Shown here one piece after another: positions 16,925 to 30,200 of a stretch of DNA of 64,000 nt; position 1 is the first letter of the stretch, and each line of letters starts with the position of its first letter. The DNA comes from Cyclospora cayetanensis (lineage: Eukaryota > Apicomplexa > Conoidasida > Eucoccidiorida > Eimeriidae): NCBI RefSeq assembly GCF_002999335.1, contig NW_020312753.1, forward strand, positions 62,001-126,000. Direction: 5' to 3'. The position numbers and the translations under genes were made by a program. The notes under the pieces are model-generated. The model saw only the letters and a program-made list of their open reading frames with translations. It made no database searches and was not told the DNA's origin.

Positions 16925-19900
16925 TTTATGGTATCCTGCCACACTAGGATTTCAAAACGACCAGCGCACAGGAGAGGAAATAGAAAACAACAGCGGTACC
17001 GAGATGTTTTAACCCTTCAGCAGCGGGGAGCCCAAGAGGCATGAAGGAAGAAGCTTCTTGTACCACCTATTATAATCAGATGCAACGAGAAAAGAAAGAT
17101 GCCAAGAAGGAGAATCAAGGGCCCTCGGTCTTGAACCGTCAAGCAGACAGGGCGTGAGGTCTACACTTCTGCTGAGAATCCTATCGGAATACCTGCAAAT
17201 CTAGATACAAAATACCTGAAAATGCCTGCTAAACTGAATTTCAACCAGCTTAATTGAGTATGATTGACCGTACAAGCATCCCCCGTCCACGCCCATTGGC
17301 TACAAACTAGCGCACACAGCACGTCATCGGGATGGCCCACTTACCCCGACCTGCTCCCAGTTAAGTACTCGTGTTTCTTGGTCTTTATGCGATAGTGCTT
17401 CTTCTAATGTTTTTAACTATTATTTCTCGTTAACAATGAAAAAATAACGAATATGGCTCACTGCAGGCCCAAACAGCACTGTATTCAACTACTGGTGATG
17501 CCATGCACTTCTGCTCAGGCCTGCTTTCGCGAACCCCTCAAAAAATGGATATCCAGGCGGCTGCTTCATAGCTTTGATTAAAACTGGAGCAGATATGTGT
17601 GCTCTTCCAGAGCTTGTATTTCTGGCAGGAGATGGTGGAAATCAGAAAGCTATGCGATGATATGCTTGCACGGTCACGAAGCTATGGACTGACCCAGCCT
17701 ACGAACATGCATTAGATTTCCGTGCACTACGCGCCATAGATGTAATATTTGACTGTTGGGCGTATCGAATATTCGCCATGTTACATTTTTTTGGTGCCGT
17801 GTAGCACGCAGCAAATAGTGGAAAGTGGGGAAGGCGACTGACTCTCAAGCTAGCTAAGCTGTGCTGTTAGTTCTATATATAACAAATCAAATAGTCCAAT
17901 TTTCAATGATTCCACTAGCAATTACTAATTTGTCTTCTCGTGCTCTTCATCGCAGAGCACCACTACCTTGGTACACAAAGGCGCAACGTGTGGTTGTATA
18001 TTGTATTTATGTTTGTATGTGCGTATGTTTCACATGTGTACGTGTATCTGTTTGTGTATATGTGTCTTTGTGTGCGAGGGGAAGGAAGGGCAAGTACATG
18101 TGTAAGTACGCATTCCGTAGCGGTTCACTGAATCGAATCGCGCCAAAGATTTGCATTCTCCATTCCTTCAGTAAAGATGCTCACAAACATCGCTTCTTCC
18201 ATCCAACAGTACATAAGAACTGCACCCACAACTAATGGTCGAGGATGTGTTATCGCTTATGAGGACGCAGATGTAGCTGAAGACGGGCGGGAAGGCAATG
18301 CTGACTGCTTACTTCGCGGCTGCACCTACTGTGGCTGTTTGCAATATTTACCATACAACTAGCAAAGATTTGACAATTTAAACGGTTTTATGTAGCTTAC
18401 TTCAGTGCACAGCTAGTTAAGTACAATAGGATCCAACGTTTCGTGCATAGGCGGCTCAGCTACACTTCAACACTTGCTACTTCACTGATTATATGTAAAA
18501 AAAGAACTAGCGAAGTCGTGTCTAGTAAGGTTGTCCATGCATCTTATATCTTGCAGAACAGTGTGAGCGTGAGGTAATAAGACGCATTATTCTGTGCATG
18601 CCCGCTAGATGCTATGTGCAACTAGCTGTGAGTGGTCAGAGAGCACCTGTGCACACTCTAGCTGTCTCTCTCCTCTAGTGGCGGGAACGCTAGGACAAGC
18701 AGACAGGAGAAGAGGACAGCTTTGGAATGCTGCACAATGAATTCCTATTGCTCGGGTTTCGATTATGGAGCCAAGTGTTAGCTTCCGCATGGTTTGACGT
18801 AGCTCTTCCCCACTCAGCCAGTGACCATGGTTGTAGTATGTCAGGCTTCACGACATAAGCTGTCTAATGTTATAACTGTTGTTGGCTATTCAATAACTTG
18901 GCTTTTGCTGGCAACAAGCTGGGAGGGGAAAAGCCATTGGGCGATGGGAGCAAACAGTGGCACCACGCCTGCTGGGCCGGCAGAGGCCAGCTTGCAAGCC
19001 GATGTGAAAACAGTATATCCATCGCTGGCGGGAAGGCATAGTTTATTAGCTGACAGAATGCGTATGGGTGTGTCGACAAGGCTATGCCAACCAGAAGAGT
19101 ATAGTGTTCTTAAGGATGGATTAGTATTCCGAGATTTCATTAGCTTGCTGAAGATATTCCTCGCTGTTTGCCTTTTAGATGAAGAGATAAAACGCCTGTG
19201 GTGTTTTCTTTGTTAGACGGGAAAACGATTAGATGGTGGCTTTATTTAAGCAGAATAAGTCGCCTACCTGTATGGGTTGCGGTACTTCAAGCCTTCATAC
19301 ACGCCATGCCTCATGGGTTTATGAAGGATCAGCTAAGCAGCAAGCTTTTTAAAAATTTGAAAAGCTGAACACGAACTTCTACCAAGAGATTGGTATACCT
19401 AGACATAAAAAGCTCGCTAGCGCATCGTATCTAGATAATTCCTCGGGCAGCCCCAGGTTCAGTTTCGCAGTATCGGTGGCCCCCATGGCATGTAGCCAAG
19501 GCTGGGCGGCACGCTGATAATTTGTGAGAAAAGGCGAAGTGAATGAATTCGACCAGCACCTTTGTCTTAGCCCGGTGTTAGTACGACAAAAGGCGGGAGG
19601 TCTCTTATGTGCGTCACATTGAAGCCCTTCAACCAGATCAGTACAAAGCTGTAGCCCCTCCCCAATTCTCAGCCCAATCGACATCTAACTCTACGGACAC
19701 CCTTTTACAAATGCTCGTTCACCACCATGACATAAGTTCCACGGTCGCACTCAAAAGTTCGAGGATGCCTGTATGTCATTTGGAAATGTCCATTCCCCAG
19801 CTGTAGTGCAACAGCATCTCAGCCAGGATTTCATGAGCGTAACAACAAAGAGTGAATATCTGTGTACATGGGTGCACTTCTAGTATGGTGCCAAAGAGTT

Positions 19901-21417
19901 CACGAACACCCACAGCACACGCGTAACTGATTTCAGAGCAGCACGGTGCTGCTTTCAATATTTCGTCTGTTTGCCTGCAGGAATCTATCCAAACCTTGCA
20001 GAATTGAAGCAATCCAGGCGCGGTCTTTACCCATGCACACCCGCAAGAATGTTGCGAAGTTCTATGGATTTGCATTTTATTGCCGAGATTTCATTCTTTT
20101 GTTTGCTAGCACTGGTGATTCTTTGACTGATCCACTTGAAAGACGGCTGTCTTATGATCTAGACAGCGGAATACAATGCCGCAGCAAGGACGTTTATCAA
20201 TTCTTACAACTCTTTTGATTAATCTGCCGGCCTATTATGTGCGCTATGTTTTTCTAAAGGGCTATTCACGAGCTATTGATGCTGCTCTCCCCAACAAGCT
20301 GTGTGCACTTTAAATCACCAAATATTCACTGCTGTACTCTTCATGGCTTCGTCGAAACGCGGAAACTGAATCCCATGCGGGAAAAGGTGGGGAGTGCAGA
20401 ACTGCCGGCTCTAGTGTGGGGGAGTCATTTTATTGCCTAGACTGCCCTTCTGCAAGCTTGCAAATAGCTATCAGCCACGCGCTAATCCTAGTTACTCGCT
20501 GGCTGGGATGCCTGCCGAGATACAACTTCAGAGTGTATCATGGGCCTCACCACCGATATCGCCGGTGGATTTTCGAGATGCCCTAGTGGTTCATCATGGT
20601 GCAACGCAAGCACTTTTGTCTGCTGATTCGAGGTTTCTAGCAAGGTGCGTGCGTGTTACGGTTCTGACCATCATCCGCTGCTTTCGCCAAAATTGCGAAT
20701 GGCGAAAGGATAAAGCACTAATACGATGAAGATGCAAAGGGTACAATAAACGTATACTGATTTGAGAAAGGAGGGACTTGAGACCTATCCATCCCAGCAG
20801 GGCATTGCACATCCAGAGCTCTGAATAGAAGACCTCGCTGGAATCGGCGCCAGACACTGAGCGGAGTAGTATTCAAGCAAGAGCCCCCACTGAAAGACAC
20901 TTAATGAGATTTCTAGGCGTAATTTTGGCAGCTTAACGCGAGAAGGCCGTGCCTTGAAGGCGAGGCGTGATGAGGGGTGTCCCAGCCCTCCGAACAGCGC
21001 CAAAGGAGAGATACAGAGAAGAGTTAAAGTGCAACAAATTAAAAAAACAACCATGAAAAATTGTTCAATATCTACGTGCAAAGCGACTTTTTGTTCTATG
21101 ACAACTCATGTGTAGTTATTTTGCCCATGGCTGCGGTGGAGGGAGGGCCCCCCCATTGCAGAATCAGGGACCCCTACTGCAAACGGGCGCAGTCGCTGGA
21201 CGCTACTTGGAAATAGCAGTCTCATATTCAAGGCTTCCCCCACTTTTAGGAAGCGTCTAAACAAAACAACAGTGTAAGGCAGCCAAATCCTCGCTCGGTT
21301 GCCCTTGTCTGCCAGGGGTCCTGCCAGGTGTATCGGCAGTCCGTGGGAGGTGCCTCACGGGACCCCCCTACCATTTTAACACCTCTTTCTACCGTTGACA
21401 AGGAAGCAAGCTCCATA
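16925..21417. other. About 4.5 kb without a supported gene
   Basis: Contains only short frames. A TG-rich stretch at 18000-18100 is simple sequence. A 129-codon frame from the ATG at 18827 has a hydrophobic segment but no family match and no supporting neighbours. Composition is that of the repeat-poor block, without CAG tracts. A lineage-specific multi-exon gene such as a surface antigen could be hidden here, but nothing in the sequence proves one. Confidence 0.4.
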
Positions 21418-24400
21418 ATGAAGTGCGTTGCTGGAAGGGGGAGTCTAATATACCTGGCCGCCATTGCCCATCTGGCACTGCTCCCATGCCTACCAGCAGT
21501 AAGCGCAGAGGGAAACAAACCCGAGGTGCACGTCTCGGTGGATCCTACATCGTCAGACGAGGCCTCCCAAGCAACGCAAGGGAGTATCCTCGACAACTCC
21601 GTGAGCATCGAAGAAGGTGCGCTCTCGAGGAACCCAGGGTCGATGGCGCCTGTTGAATTTCCCGAGAGGATCCTGGGGAGAAAGGTTTAGTGGAAGCGTT
21701 CGCAGTTGGAGTTTCCTATATGAACAACTGTGTGTGGGGGGGGAACTCGCGTCATTGGGGCCTTTTGGGGCCCTTGTATGGTGAATTGTATGCCACCCCT
21801 AGCTGGAAGGATCCCTGCAGCAGCTAAAGAACTACTACTAGTTGTTTCCTGCCTCCATTTACCTCCAGCGTGATAAGCGATCGCGTGTTGCATGCACGCA
21901 TAGAGGCCCCTGATGATGCGCGAAGGGGGTCTGGGGTCACCCAGTGCTCCACTGGCCGTTGTGTGTGTATGTGGGTTTACACGTAGGTGATCATATGCCC
22001 GTGTACCTCTGCGTATGCGGATAAGTGTGTATGCGCATTGGTCTATGGACACGTTTATGGCTGTAGGTGCGAATATGTATGTATTGGGGTGTGGCGAGTC
22101 TGCTTCGAGCTGCAGTTCTTGCTGCACGCACGCGCCGTCTGAAAGTTTCTGCGTGTTTTCTGTTTGTCTGTGATGCACGGATGGGCGAAAGACGACGAAT
22201 CCGAGTTCGAGGAGGCTCCCGATGACATACCCATCCCCAGTGCCTTTGAGCGACTTCCTGAACATGGGGGGCCTATGACGGCTGCTACCCTCCAAAAGCA
22301 GCGTAAGCAGTCCATCTCGCGTCGAGCGCCTGGTGGCTCCCAAGTCTTGCGTCTCTGCCCGCTTTCGGCAGCCAGTCCAGTTGTCTCTTATTGCAGGAGT
22401 GTGTCTATGTGTGTGTGTACATATGTGTGTGCTGCTGGCTGCGGATGCCGCAGCAGCGAATGAACAAATTGCCTCCGCTGCAGCATCCATGCAGGGCCCT
22501 CCTGCGACTGAGCACTGGGTGCTCAGCCTTTGGCACCTCATGCTTTCTTACCGAGTCGTGGACTGCGCCGCCCTTCTGACGCTTATCCTCGTGATCGTTG
22601 TAGCCTTCAAAGGCAAGGCGGAAAACAAGCGTATTGCTGCGCAGTGGTAAGCACACTCGCGTGCGAGCGACTGTTGCGCCCCGGTTCCCCTCTCCCTCCC
22701 TTTCGTTGCCACGCCGCTCCTTTTTTCTTCGCTCGTTTTTCTCGGAAAGGCAACGCCGCTCTGAAGGCTTCGCCTTGCTGTGGTCTCGTGCAGGCTTCAA
22801 AGCGTTAAGGAACTCCTTGAAAATCAATTTGCATCCGTAGCGGAAGCAAACAATGGCGCTCTCTCTGCACGCTCCTACAACGAGTTTGAGCTCTTCTGCT
22901 CTGGACGGCGCAACTGCATGTTTATGCATGCCACGCTGCAAGTCCGTCCACCTTTTCCACACGCAACACGAATACGCTAACTCCCGTAGCAGCCAGCAGC
23001 TGCGGCGGGAGGCGGCTGCTACGGGAGTTAGCCCCCCTTTACAGCCCTCCGCATTCACCCAGACACACACAAACACACACACACACAGACACACACACAC
23101 AAACACTTATGAACTTACACGCAACGGGACAGGGAAACATGAACGCTTCCCATCCCCGCCGCAGCCTTCTCACTGCTGAAGTTAAAGAAGCTTCCGCATG
23201 CCGCGTATGCATCATTCCCGCCAGCTCCGGCGAACTGCATGTGGCATTCGGGAAATCCTTATTTCGAAAGTGCTGAGCGTTATGTGACTGCAGTGCATCT
23301 CCCGCCAAGACCTGTGGAAGGGCCACGTTTTCCGCCGCTTCTTGAATTGTGTGGGAGACGAAGTGACACTGGAATTCTTGTTGCCTGAGTGCGGAGAGGG
23401 AATGATCTTCGGCATCTGCAGGCGGCTGGAGCAACGCAAGTTTGTTGAAGCTCTATGGGATGTCGTAAGGGCAACCCTCACTATTACCACACTTGCGAGC
23501 GCTGCCGCTCGCTGCTGTGCTGGCGCATCCCAAGTAGCGCCACTCCTGCCCCATGGGATGTCGCTGCATTTGCTGGTACTCTTGAATGCATGCGTGCATG
23601 TATATGCTTGCGTGCGTGCATGCTGTGTTGCGTCAGACAGAGTTTTGTAAGAGCCGTCAATCGGCTAACCTGCTCAGCCAAGTGCCCGAGGGCTTTTCCG
23701 TGATTTCGGATACACAGGAGGCGGCAGAGAAAATTCTGGATATTCCAGGACTGCAGAAGCTACTGCAGCAGCTCGCGCCGTACTTAAGGTGTATATACAC
23801 CTCAGACCTGTGCACGAACACGCCCCCAGCGCTCAGTGCCACCATCGCCGCCGTCTATGGCACTGCCGCCGCAGGCGCCAACAAGCCGTAAGGCCCAGAG
23901 CTGCTGTTGCGTGTTGCTGCTGCCTGCGATCATGCTAAAGGCTACTGACACACGGCTAGATAGATTCTGGAGATGGGGGAATTGAGGGAGGGAGGCAGGG
24001 AGGAAGAGGAGGGAGAGGCGGGAGAGGAGGAGGCATGCGCGCACCCACCTTTTACTGAAAGGCCTGCACGTTTGTGCATGCGGCCTTTTACAACGGGCAG
24101 CAGAAACTCTGAAGCAAATGCTGATGAGGAAGTTGCAGCAACTGGAAAGGAACCGGATGGATGGACAGCCAATCCCGTATCGTCGAGCTCGGTGCTGTTG
24201 TGCTGCTGCCGCTACTGCTGCTTGTGTTTACAGCAAGCGGGTTCTCCGGCTGAATTACATCTTGCCCGAGAAAGATGAGGAGTTTGATGCGAGGTAGCGC
24301 AGCCAGCCGCTGCAAACGTTGCTGGGTGCTAGAGGGGATGCGGAGTCTGTGGCAGAGCTAATACTTAAATATGCATGGCATATTCTTTGAGAGAAGCATA

Positions 24401-26160
24401 TGACTACGTCGAGGGCCAGTGAGGTTGCTATTAACTTCCTCTTGCACAAGAGAGCGCGCACGAGGAAGTGTGGAGTGTGATTAGGGGTCCTTCCGCATGA
24501 TGACGCATGCCTTGTAGGGGGTGTATGTGCTGCCTGCAGACTGCCAGTGGCTGTCGCTTGCAAGCTGGTAGATGCCTTGGCATCTCTCCGCCTCAGTGAC
24601 GCGGTGAGAGAAGGACAGAGCTGGGCATTCAAGGGGGCGAAGAGTGCAATTGCGAGGGTCCTATTGCTATGCACCGCGGCGCTGCCTTTGCACCCAATAG
24701 CAAAATTGTGAAGGCGTCTCTCCCTTTCTCTCACGGCTGGCGGCACGCCAAGGCAGCACTCTCTGTTCTTGACGCTTGTTGCAAGCAAACACTTAGGGCC
24801 TCCTAGAGGCGGGCGCGCTGAGGAAGCCGCGAAATGGGATACATTGGACGCACGTACACCTATCTGCCTGTACACCGCAAAGCCCGCGCACTCCAGTCGT
24901 GAAACTGTATCAGCAAAACGAAAAGCGGCTGTTGCTCCCCGTACATGCATGCGCCTGCCACTGCAGTGCCGCGAGTCCGTCAGAAAAATGCGTCTGACAT
25001 ACGAAAAGGAACGGGAGAAGACTCGAAGAAAAGAGCAACAAGAGGTAAGCGGATGCCACGAGCTACAGGCAGGCAGGCAGGGAGTGAGGGGGAAAAGACC
25101 GTCCTGACAGCGGTGTATCGGCGTTCAGGCAAGCAGAAGGGAAGACATACAGAAGGGCAGACAGACAATGCTCATGAATTTAGGGGCGGGCAGGAAGCTA
25201 CAACGGGCTCGCCAGAATAACAGCCCTCCCTTCATTATATTTTTTCGCTTTCTCTGTCTGTCAATATCGGTCTCTCTCTCTCTCGCCTTTTATGTGTACA
25301 TGTTCATCAATGCGATTCTGCATTGTGTGTTCCAGCACAAGTAAAGCCCTGATGTTGCTTTTTAGCGTGTTTGGTGTTCTTTCGCTAAAACGTCGGCTTG
25401 GCTTGCAAGTGCCGCCTTATGTTCGCGTCTACAGGAAGCCGAGAGGCGACGCCAGGAGCGTAAGAGGGAAGAGGAGAAGGCAATCGAGAAGCTGCCTGAA
25501 GAGCAAAGACGGAAGGCTCAAGAAGCACAGGCCAAGAAGGCGGCGCGCGAGCAGAGGCGCGAGCAGAGGCAGGGCGTGAAGGTGAGCGTGGATTGGGTGG
25601 GCAGAAAGAAGGCTTGAGGTTTTAAAAAAATACATGCAGGCGTACCATAACTCACGTAGATATAAATGCAACATGGATATTATATCTATATCTACGTAAA
25701 GGCCAGGCTTGGTGATCGCCGCCGTTTGGTTGTGTATACCACCTACCGGTGTGTGTGTATCGGTTGCCTCTTACTGATGCTTCTGCGTAGCACATCCTTA
25801 TGAAGTGAAGCCACATCTAAAACCGCATCAGCCCATGTATCTGCTCATACATGTGGATTTGGTCATATAGCGTGCAATGGGGTGGTTGGTGCCTTCATGA
25901 AAATGTATGGACCCGCACATCTGCGATCAGTCTTATGAGAGGCATGTTAGGCCGCAGGTAGCGCAGCCTGCATGGACCCCTTGTTTTATTGCCCTTTCCG
26001 TCTGCTCGTGGTTTTGCGCATGCACATGTCTGCGTTGTTTTGAGGGGGGCGGAGGAAAAACAGTCGAAGGTGGCACTAGGGGGAAGGACGTGTGTGGGTG
26101 TGTGTACTACTGCGGTCCATTGATTCGCATGCTTTGCGGTTGCAGGTCGTGAGGATTTAG
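21418..26160 (+). CDS. CCDC47: CCDC47-like ER membrane protein (PAT complex / multipass translocon)
   Basis: CCDC47 is a Ca2+-binding ER protein that works with the Sec61 translocon and ribosome in membrane-protein insertion. Core exons: 22454-22646, 22794-22941, 23294-23464, 23637-23887, 24234-24293, 24540-24603, 24967-25044, 25435-25581, 26146-26160, all in phase. Features in order: a membrane helix (CAALLTLILVIVVAF) followed by NKRIAAQWLQSVKELLENQF, matching the family's RLAQAWFNTHRELLESNF region; NEFELFCSGRRNCMF; ISRQDLW; an RRLEQRKFVEALWDV block; KRVLRLNYIL; VDALASLRL; a basic/acidic coiled coil (EKEREKTRRKEQQE, then EAERRRQERKREEEKAIEK); and the short tail GVKVVRI. Upstream, 22146-22302 encodes an acidic segment (DDESEFEEAPDD) that fits the lumenal N-terminus. 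The frame 21418-21600 gives a clear signal peptide (IAHLALLPCLPAVSAEG) and is proposed as exon 1 by phase. Core very likely; 5' exons inferred. Confidence 0.85.
22976..23032. repeat. Perfect 19-bp inverted repeat (hairpin) in intron
   Basis: The 19-base arm GCTAACTCCCGTAGCAGCC at 22976-22994 is exactly reverse-complemented at 23014-23032, around a 19-base GC-rich loop. It lies in the CCDC47-like intron 22942-23293, just before a (CA)n run. There are no flanking direct repeats that would mark a transposon. Confidence 0.9.
23059..23104. repeat. (CA)n microsatellite in intron
   Basis: A nearly pure CACACA run with occasional AAA/AGA interruptions, in the same CCDC47-like intron as the hairpin. 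Confidence 0.9.
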
Positions 26161-27272
26161 CTCTCTTTTAGATCGCCATGCCATTCTACGGACTATGCTG
26201 GCAGGGGGCAGACAGTTGGGTGGAGGGGGAGAAGGGTGCAAATAAGCGCCACACACAGGGGCATCCTAGAGAGACGAAATAAGGCTTCGTGGCACCAATG
26301 TGCGTTTCTCGACCAAGAGCGGCGAAGAGGAAACTTGGCAAGCCGTTATCAGAGATGCGCTTCGCCACCTGCCCTATCGTATCTGGACAGAGTTGCAGAG
26401 AAAGCACTCACATTCTATATATCTCTGGGTGTTTAGTGGTGTAGTCTTGCAGAGCAGTAATACACCTTCACCCTTCACACAGGCATCTACAGCAGTGACC
26501 CTCCCTCTCTAAACCGTGCATCACCAAGAAATTGTCTACCGTCAAACTGATCTCGCTGCGCTGCACAGCGGCATCCGGGGTTGTGCGATTCTCCCCACAC
26601 CGCCTTCTTACCCCCTATATTGGAGGGGAAAACAGCTCGTTTTGGACTGCATGATGCATGCTCTGTGGCGAGGGCGCACATGCGTTTCCTGCCTTCGAGC
26701 ACAGTGCGTAGCGCGGCGTAGCAATGCAAGAAAAACCCCTAGAGAGACCTCTTTCTCCTCTCCCACGGTATGCGCCTTAAAGCCTCGCGTATCCTGCCTG
26801 TATTGTCGCCCTCAGTTTTTTGGTTGGTTCCTGTTGGCGCTAATGCGCGCATGCGCGTTGGGCGTCTTTGAGAGAGGTGCAAGAGCGACACTAAATATAG
26901 GAGTGTAAAGTAAGCTTGTAATTTAAGGCGAGCATCGGCTTCCAGTGCTGCGGCCGTTGAGCCTACGCGCAACGCCGCCTACTGCGTGTTGCCGTCGCAA
27001 GTCGTGGCAGGGAGGAGAGAAACTCGAGAAAAGTGCCAGCCAGTGCGAGGCTTTCTCCCCCATTCACAGCCCACTGCGGGGGGTGTGTAGGGGGCCCCGT
27101 GAGAGACTTTAGAGGCCGCATATTCTCGCCTTGCACAAGGCATACTAACACCTCCTAGATACAATCACGACAGAAGGGAGCGGCGTATCAAACCCGTTTA
27201 GGTGTGTAGCAGCACCTGACGTGCATGCACGGACTGCGAACGCCTTCTGGCAATAAAATGCCACTCGACGGC
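26161..27272. other. Intergenic, convergent 3' ends
   Basis: Lies between the stop of the CCDC47-like gene and the stop of the minus-strand carrier. Short Arg/Ala-rich frames only; no motif or repeat of note. Confidence 0.5.
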
Positions 27273-30200
27273 CTAAAACGCTCCACGCGCAGGGGGGGGG
27301 TCTTGAGTATAAGGAGCCTTTCGCCGCTTGCTGCCGAATAGCCTTTCAACGCGCGCGAAAGTCTGCGAAAAAAGAGAAGAAGAGGCAGGACAGAACAAGG
27401 CGGCAGCCTCGAGGCAGCAGCAGGTCTGTGCCGTCCACGACGCCGTGTGACTCGAAAGCATGCATTGGTGCCTCGATGAGCTATGCATGCGCAACGGCAG
27501 CACAAACCACTCGGAGAGCAGCAGCAGCAGAGGCTTGAAGATGGCGCTGCTTGCTCTACGCGCAAGAGGCCTGGCATGCCGATACTCACAGAACGCCGCT
27601 CGAAAAGAGGGAGGCGGGGGAAAGGGAAGCCTACTTGTGCCGTCTGCGATTGTAGCTTTTCCTTCAAGAGAAAAAGAATGGAAGCAGCCAATATAGTCTT
27701 AAGGAGCTGCAGTCCAAGCCCCCTATACAGCCCCGTAAAGCCTTCTTGCATGAGCGCGGAGACTAGCACGGCGACCATGCCTCCCTCTCCCTCCTGCAGC
27801 CACCCCCATTCCCCCCCCAGACACAGACACAGACAGACGCACACATGCATGCATGCAAACAAACGTCTAGAGCGCCGATCGCAAGGCAGCATCAGCGAGC
27901 GCAGCCCGCTCTGACGGACTGCGCCCCTCACCGAACGGATACGATGAGAACTTGGTGTCTGTGAAACCTCAGGGAGTGCGACAGAGCGCTTTCGTGAACA
28001 GAGAGAGGCCTCTACCAGCGATCTTCTCTCCACCCCTCCCGCCTGCCCCCTGCTGGTGCGTGTGTGTCACGCAGGAGAAAAGGAGCCGCGCTCTCAGTGG
28101 GCAGCGGACTGCTACACCAGACGCGAATGCAAAAGAGACGTCGAGAGACGAACCTCATCCGATAGGGGCGAGTGCAGACAGCCGTCTTTCGAGGGTCGAG
28201 AGCTTCCAGAAGGCGGAGGGGAGCTATCCTCCGAACTTGTGCAAATGCCGAAGCCTCCCGCCTGCGTTCAGAAAACGTCGCAGCAGTCCTCCACAAATTG
28301 CGCCGAGCAGCCGGCTCGAAGCCTTCGCCTCCTCTTACACACCGACATCCGATCAACAACTGTCTGGAGGGTTCTGACGCACTTCTCGCGAAAAATATGC
28401 CTATATATATGTGTATAGATATATAGATATACATATATCTCTCTCTCTTGCTCTAAACCTCATGAATACACAGTCTCCCCGTGGTCTCTGTCGGCGTGAG
28501 AGGCGCCTGCCGTCACTATTTTATCCTCCTTCCGCAGGGGCCCTTCACTAGACAGGAACGAGAGGGCAAGAGTGCGACAGGGAGGGGAGAAAAAGACGAA
28601 AGAGGGGATAAAGAAAGGCGTGGGAGAAGGAAGCTAGCAGCCCTTCCCCCCCCCCCCCCTTCCCTACCTCGCTGCAATCGGAGAGACAAAAGGATGCCGG
28701 CTTTCGCAAATTCTGCTGCCGCACGAAACGCAATGCAGACACGGATAGACATGTATAATGAGCACCGTTTTTGCACCGCAGAAAGAGGGCCTGAGGGAGA
28801 GGCGTTTTCCTCAAATTTCCAGGCAGACGTTCCATCGAGAAAGACACCAAATACGCCCCCCAACTGCACTATGGCTTCCCAGCGTTTAGTACATCCCCTA
28901 CGACCAGCAGCCCCCTTTCCTTTTTCCCCCCATGCGTGCAGTCGCTCACGTCTGAACAGATGTATGCCGAGGTCGGTGCTGCAGCAATCAGTTGCACCTG
29001 CAACTCCCTATCCAGCGCCGACTGTACAGACAGCGCACGGGGCACTTTTGTTTGCTGCTGCTGCTGCTGCTGCTGCGTGAGCGTGTGCAGCTGCTGAGGC
29101 TCCATAGATCCTGCCCTTGGCAGCTCTCGAATATCTAGACCTTCCCCCTCAGAAGTTGCATGACTTGGCAGTCTCCCCACCCCATGCCAAGGCGTAGAAG
29201 ACGAGCCAGTGCCTCCCGATATTAGAGCCAATCTGGCATCAGCGAGTGCAAAAGGCAGGAGTAGGAGGGATGCAGCAGGGGGCACAAACAACATGCACTG
29301 TTCAGGAAACAGCAGCTGCAGCACGGGCTGCTGTCTTCTGCAGCAGCTGCGGCTGTAGAGGCAGGAGCGGCAAGCAAGTGGAGAGAACGGGAGAGGCAAA
29401 ATTCGCAATTAAGCTCTCACTCTTGGTGTTCTTGTTGGCAACTGTCTGAGCTGCCATGCATTTTTGCGCCTCTCTCCAAAAGGCGAGCTTGCAGCAGCAC
29501 CTAAGGGCAATAAGGATTCCTGTCGAGTCTCCATACGATGGCATCTGACTCTGCCAGCCAACCCCTGTCATCCTCCTCCCCCCATTCCCCCCTCGCATAC
29601 CCCTTTCCCGACAGCGCGCTTGTGGGGCAATAAACAGACGTGCAGGTGTATCTAACACCGCATCTCTCCTCCTCTACAGGCAGTGGAGCAATGGGGGGGG
29701 GGAGAAAAAGGCCTCTTGGAAGCCAAAGAATCATCTGCCCCCCTTCCCCTCCACTCCCCTTCCCCTCCACTCCCCTTCCCCCCTTAGGAAGAGGCAGGAG
29801 ACACAAGCTTCCCAACAGACAGCACCGGTACAGTCTAGCGTTTACGATCGGAAGCACCTTTGCGCGAATGTAGGGATACGTTGCAACCGTGGCGAACGCC
29901 TTCGATATGGCTCCAAGCAAAAAGCTCTGAAGGGCAGTGAGGGGCGGCAAGACTTGCTGCAGCGCAGCTCACAGACAGCAAGCAAGCGTCAGAAGTGAAC
30001 GCAATTACATCTGCTCCAGCAATCTGCCTACAAGCCAGCAATACTACCGCAGGAGCAAGTCTCTCCCTCTGGCTCTGCAGGAAAGCAGCCCAAGCCGCCG
30101 ACTCCACAGAGCATCAGCAGCTCGCTGCCTCTCTAAAGTGCCGCAGGCAAGCGGACGAGGAGGTTTTCGAGCACCTCTAGCCGCATGCCCACGCATGTCG

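Noticed and set aside
18821..19216. Plus-strand frame with ATG at 18827 and a hydrophobic segment
   Set aside because: No family match, no splice partners, and a length expected by chance in 4.5 kb; not enough to call a gene.
28481..29080. 199-codon plus frame ending in an Ala run
   Set aside because: Antisense shadow of the Gln-coding exon of the SLC25A17-like carrier; no motif of its own.
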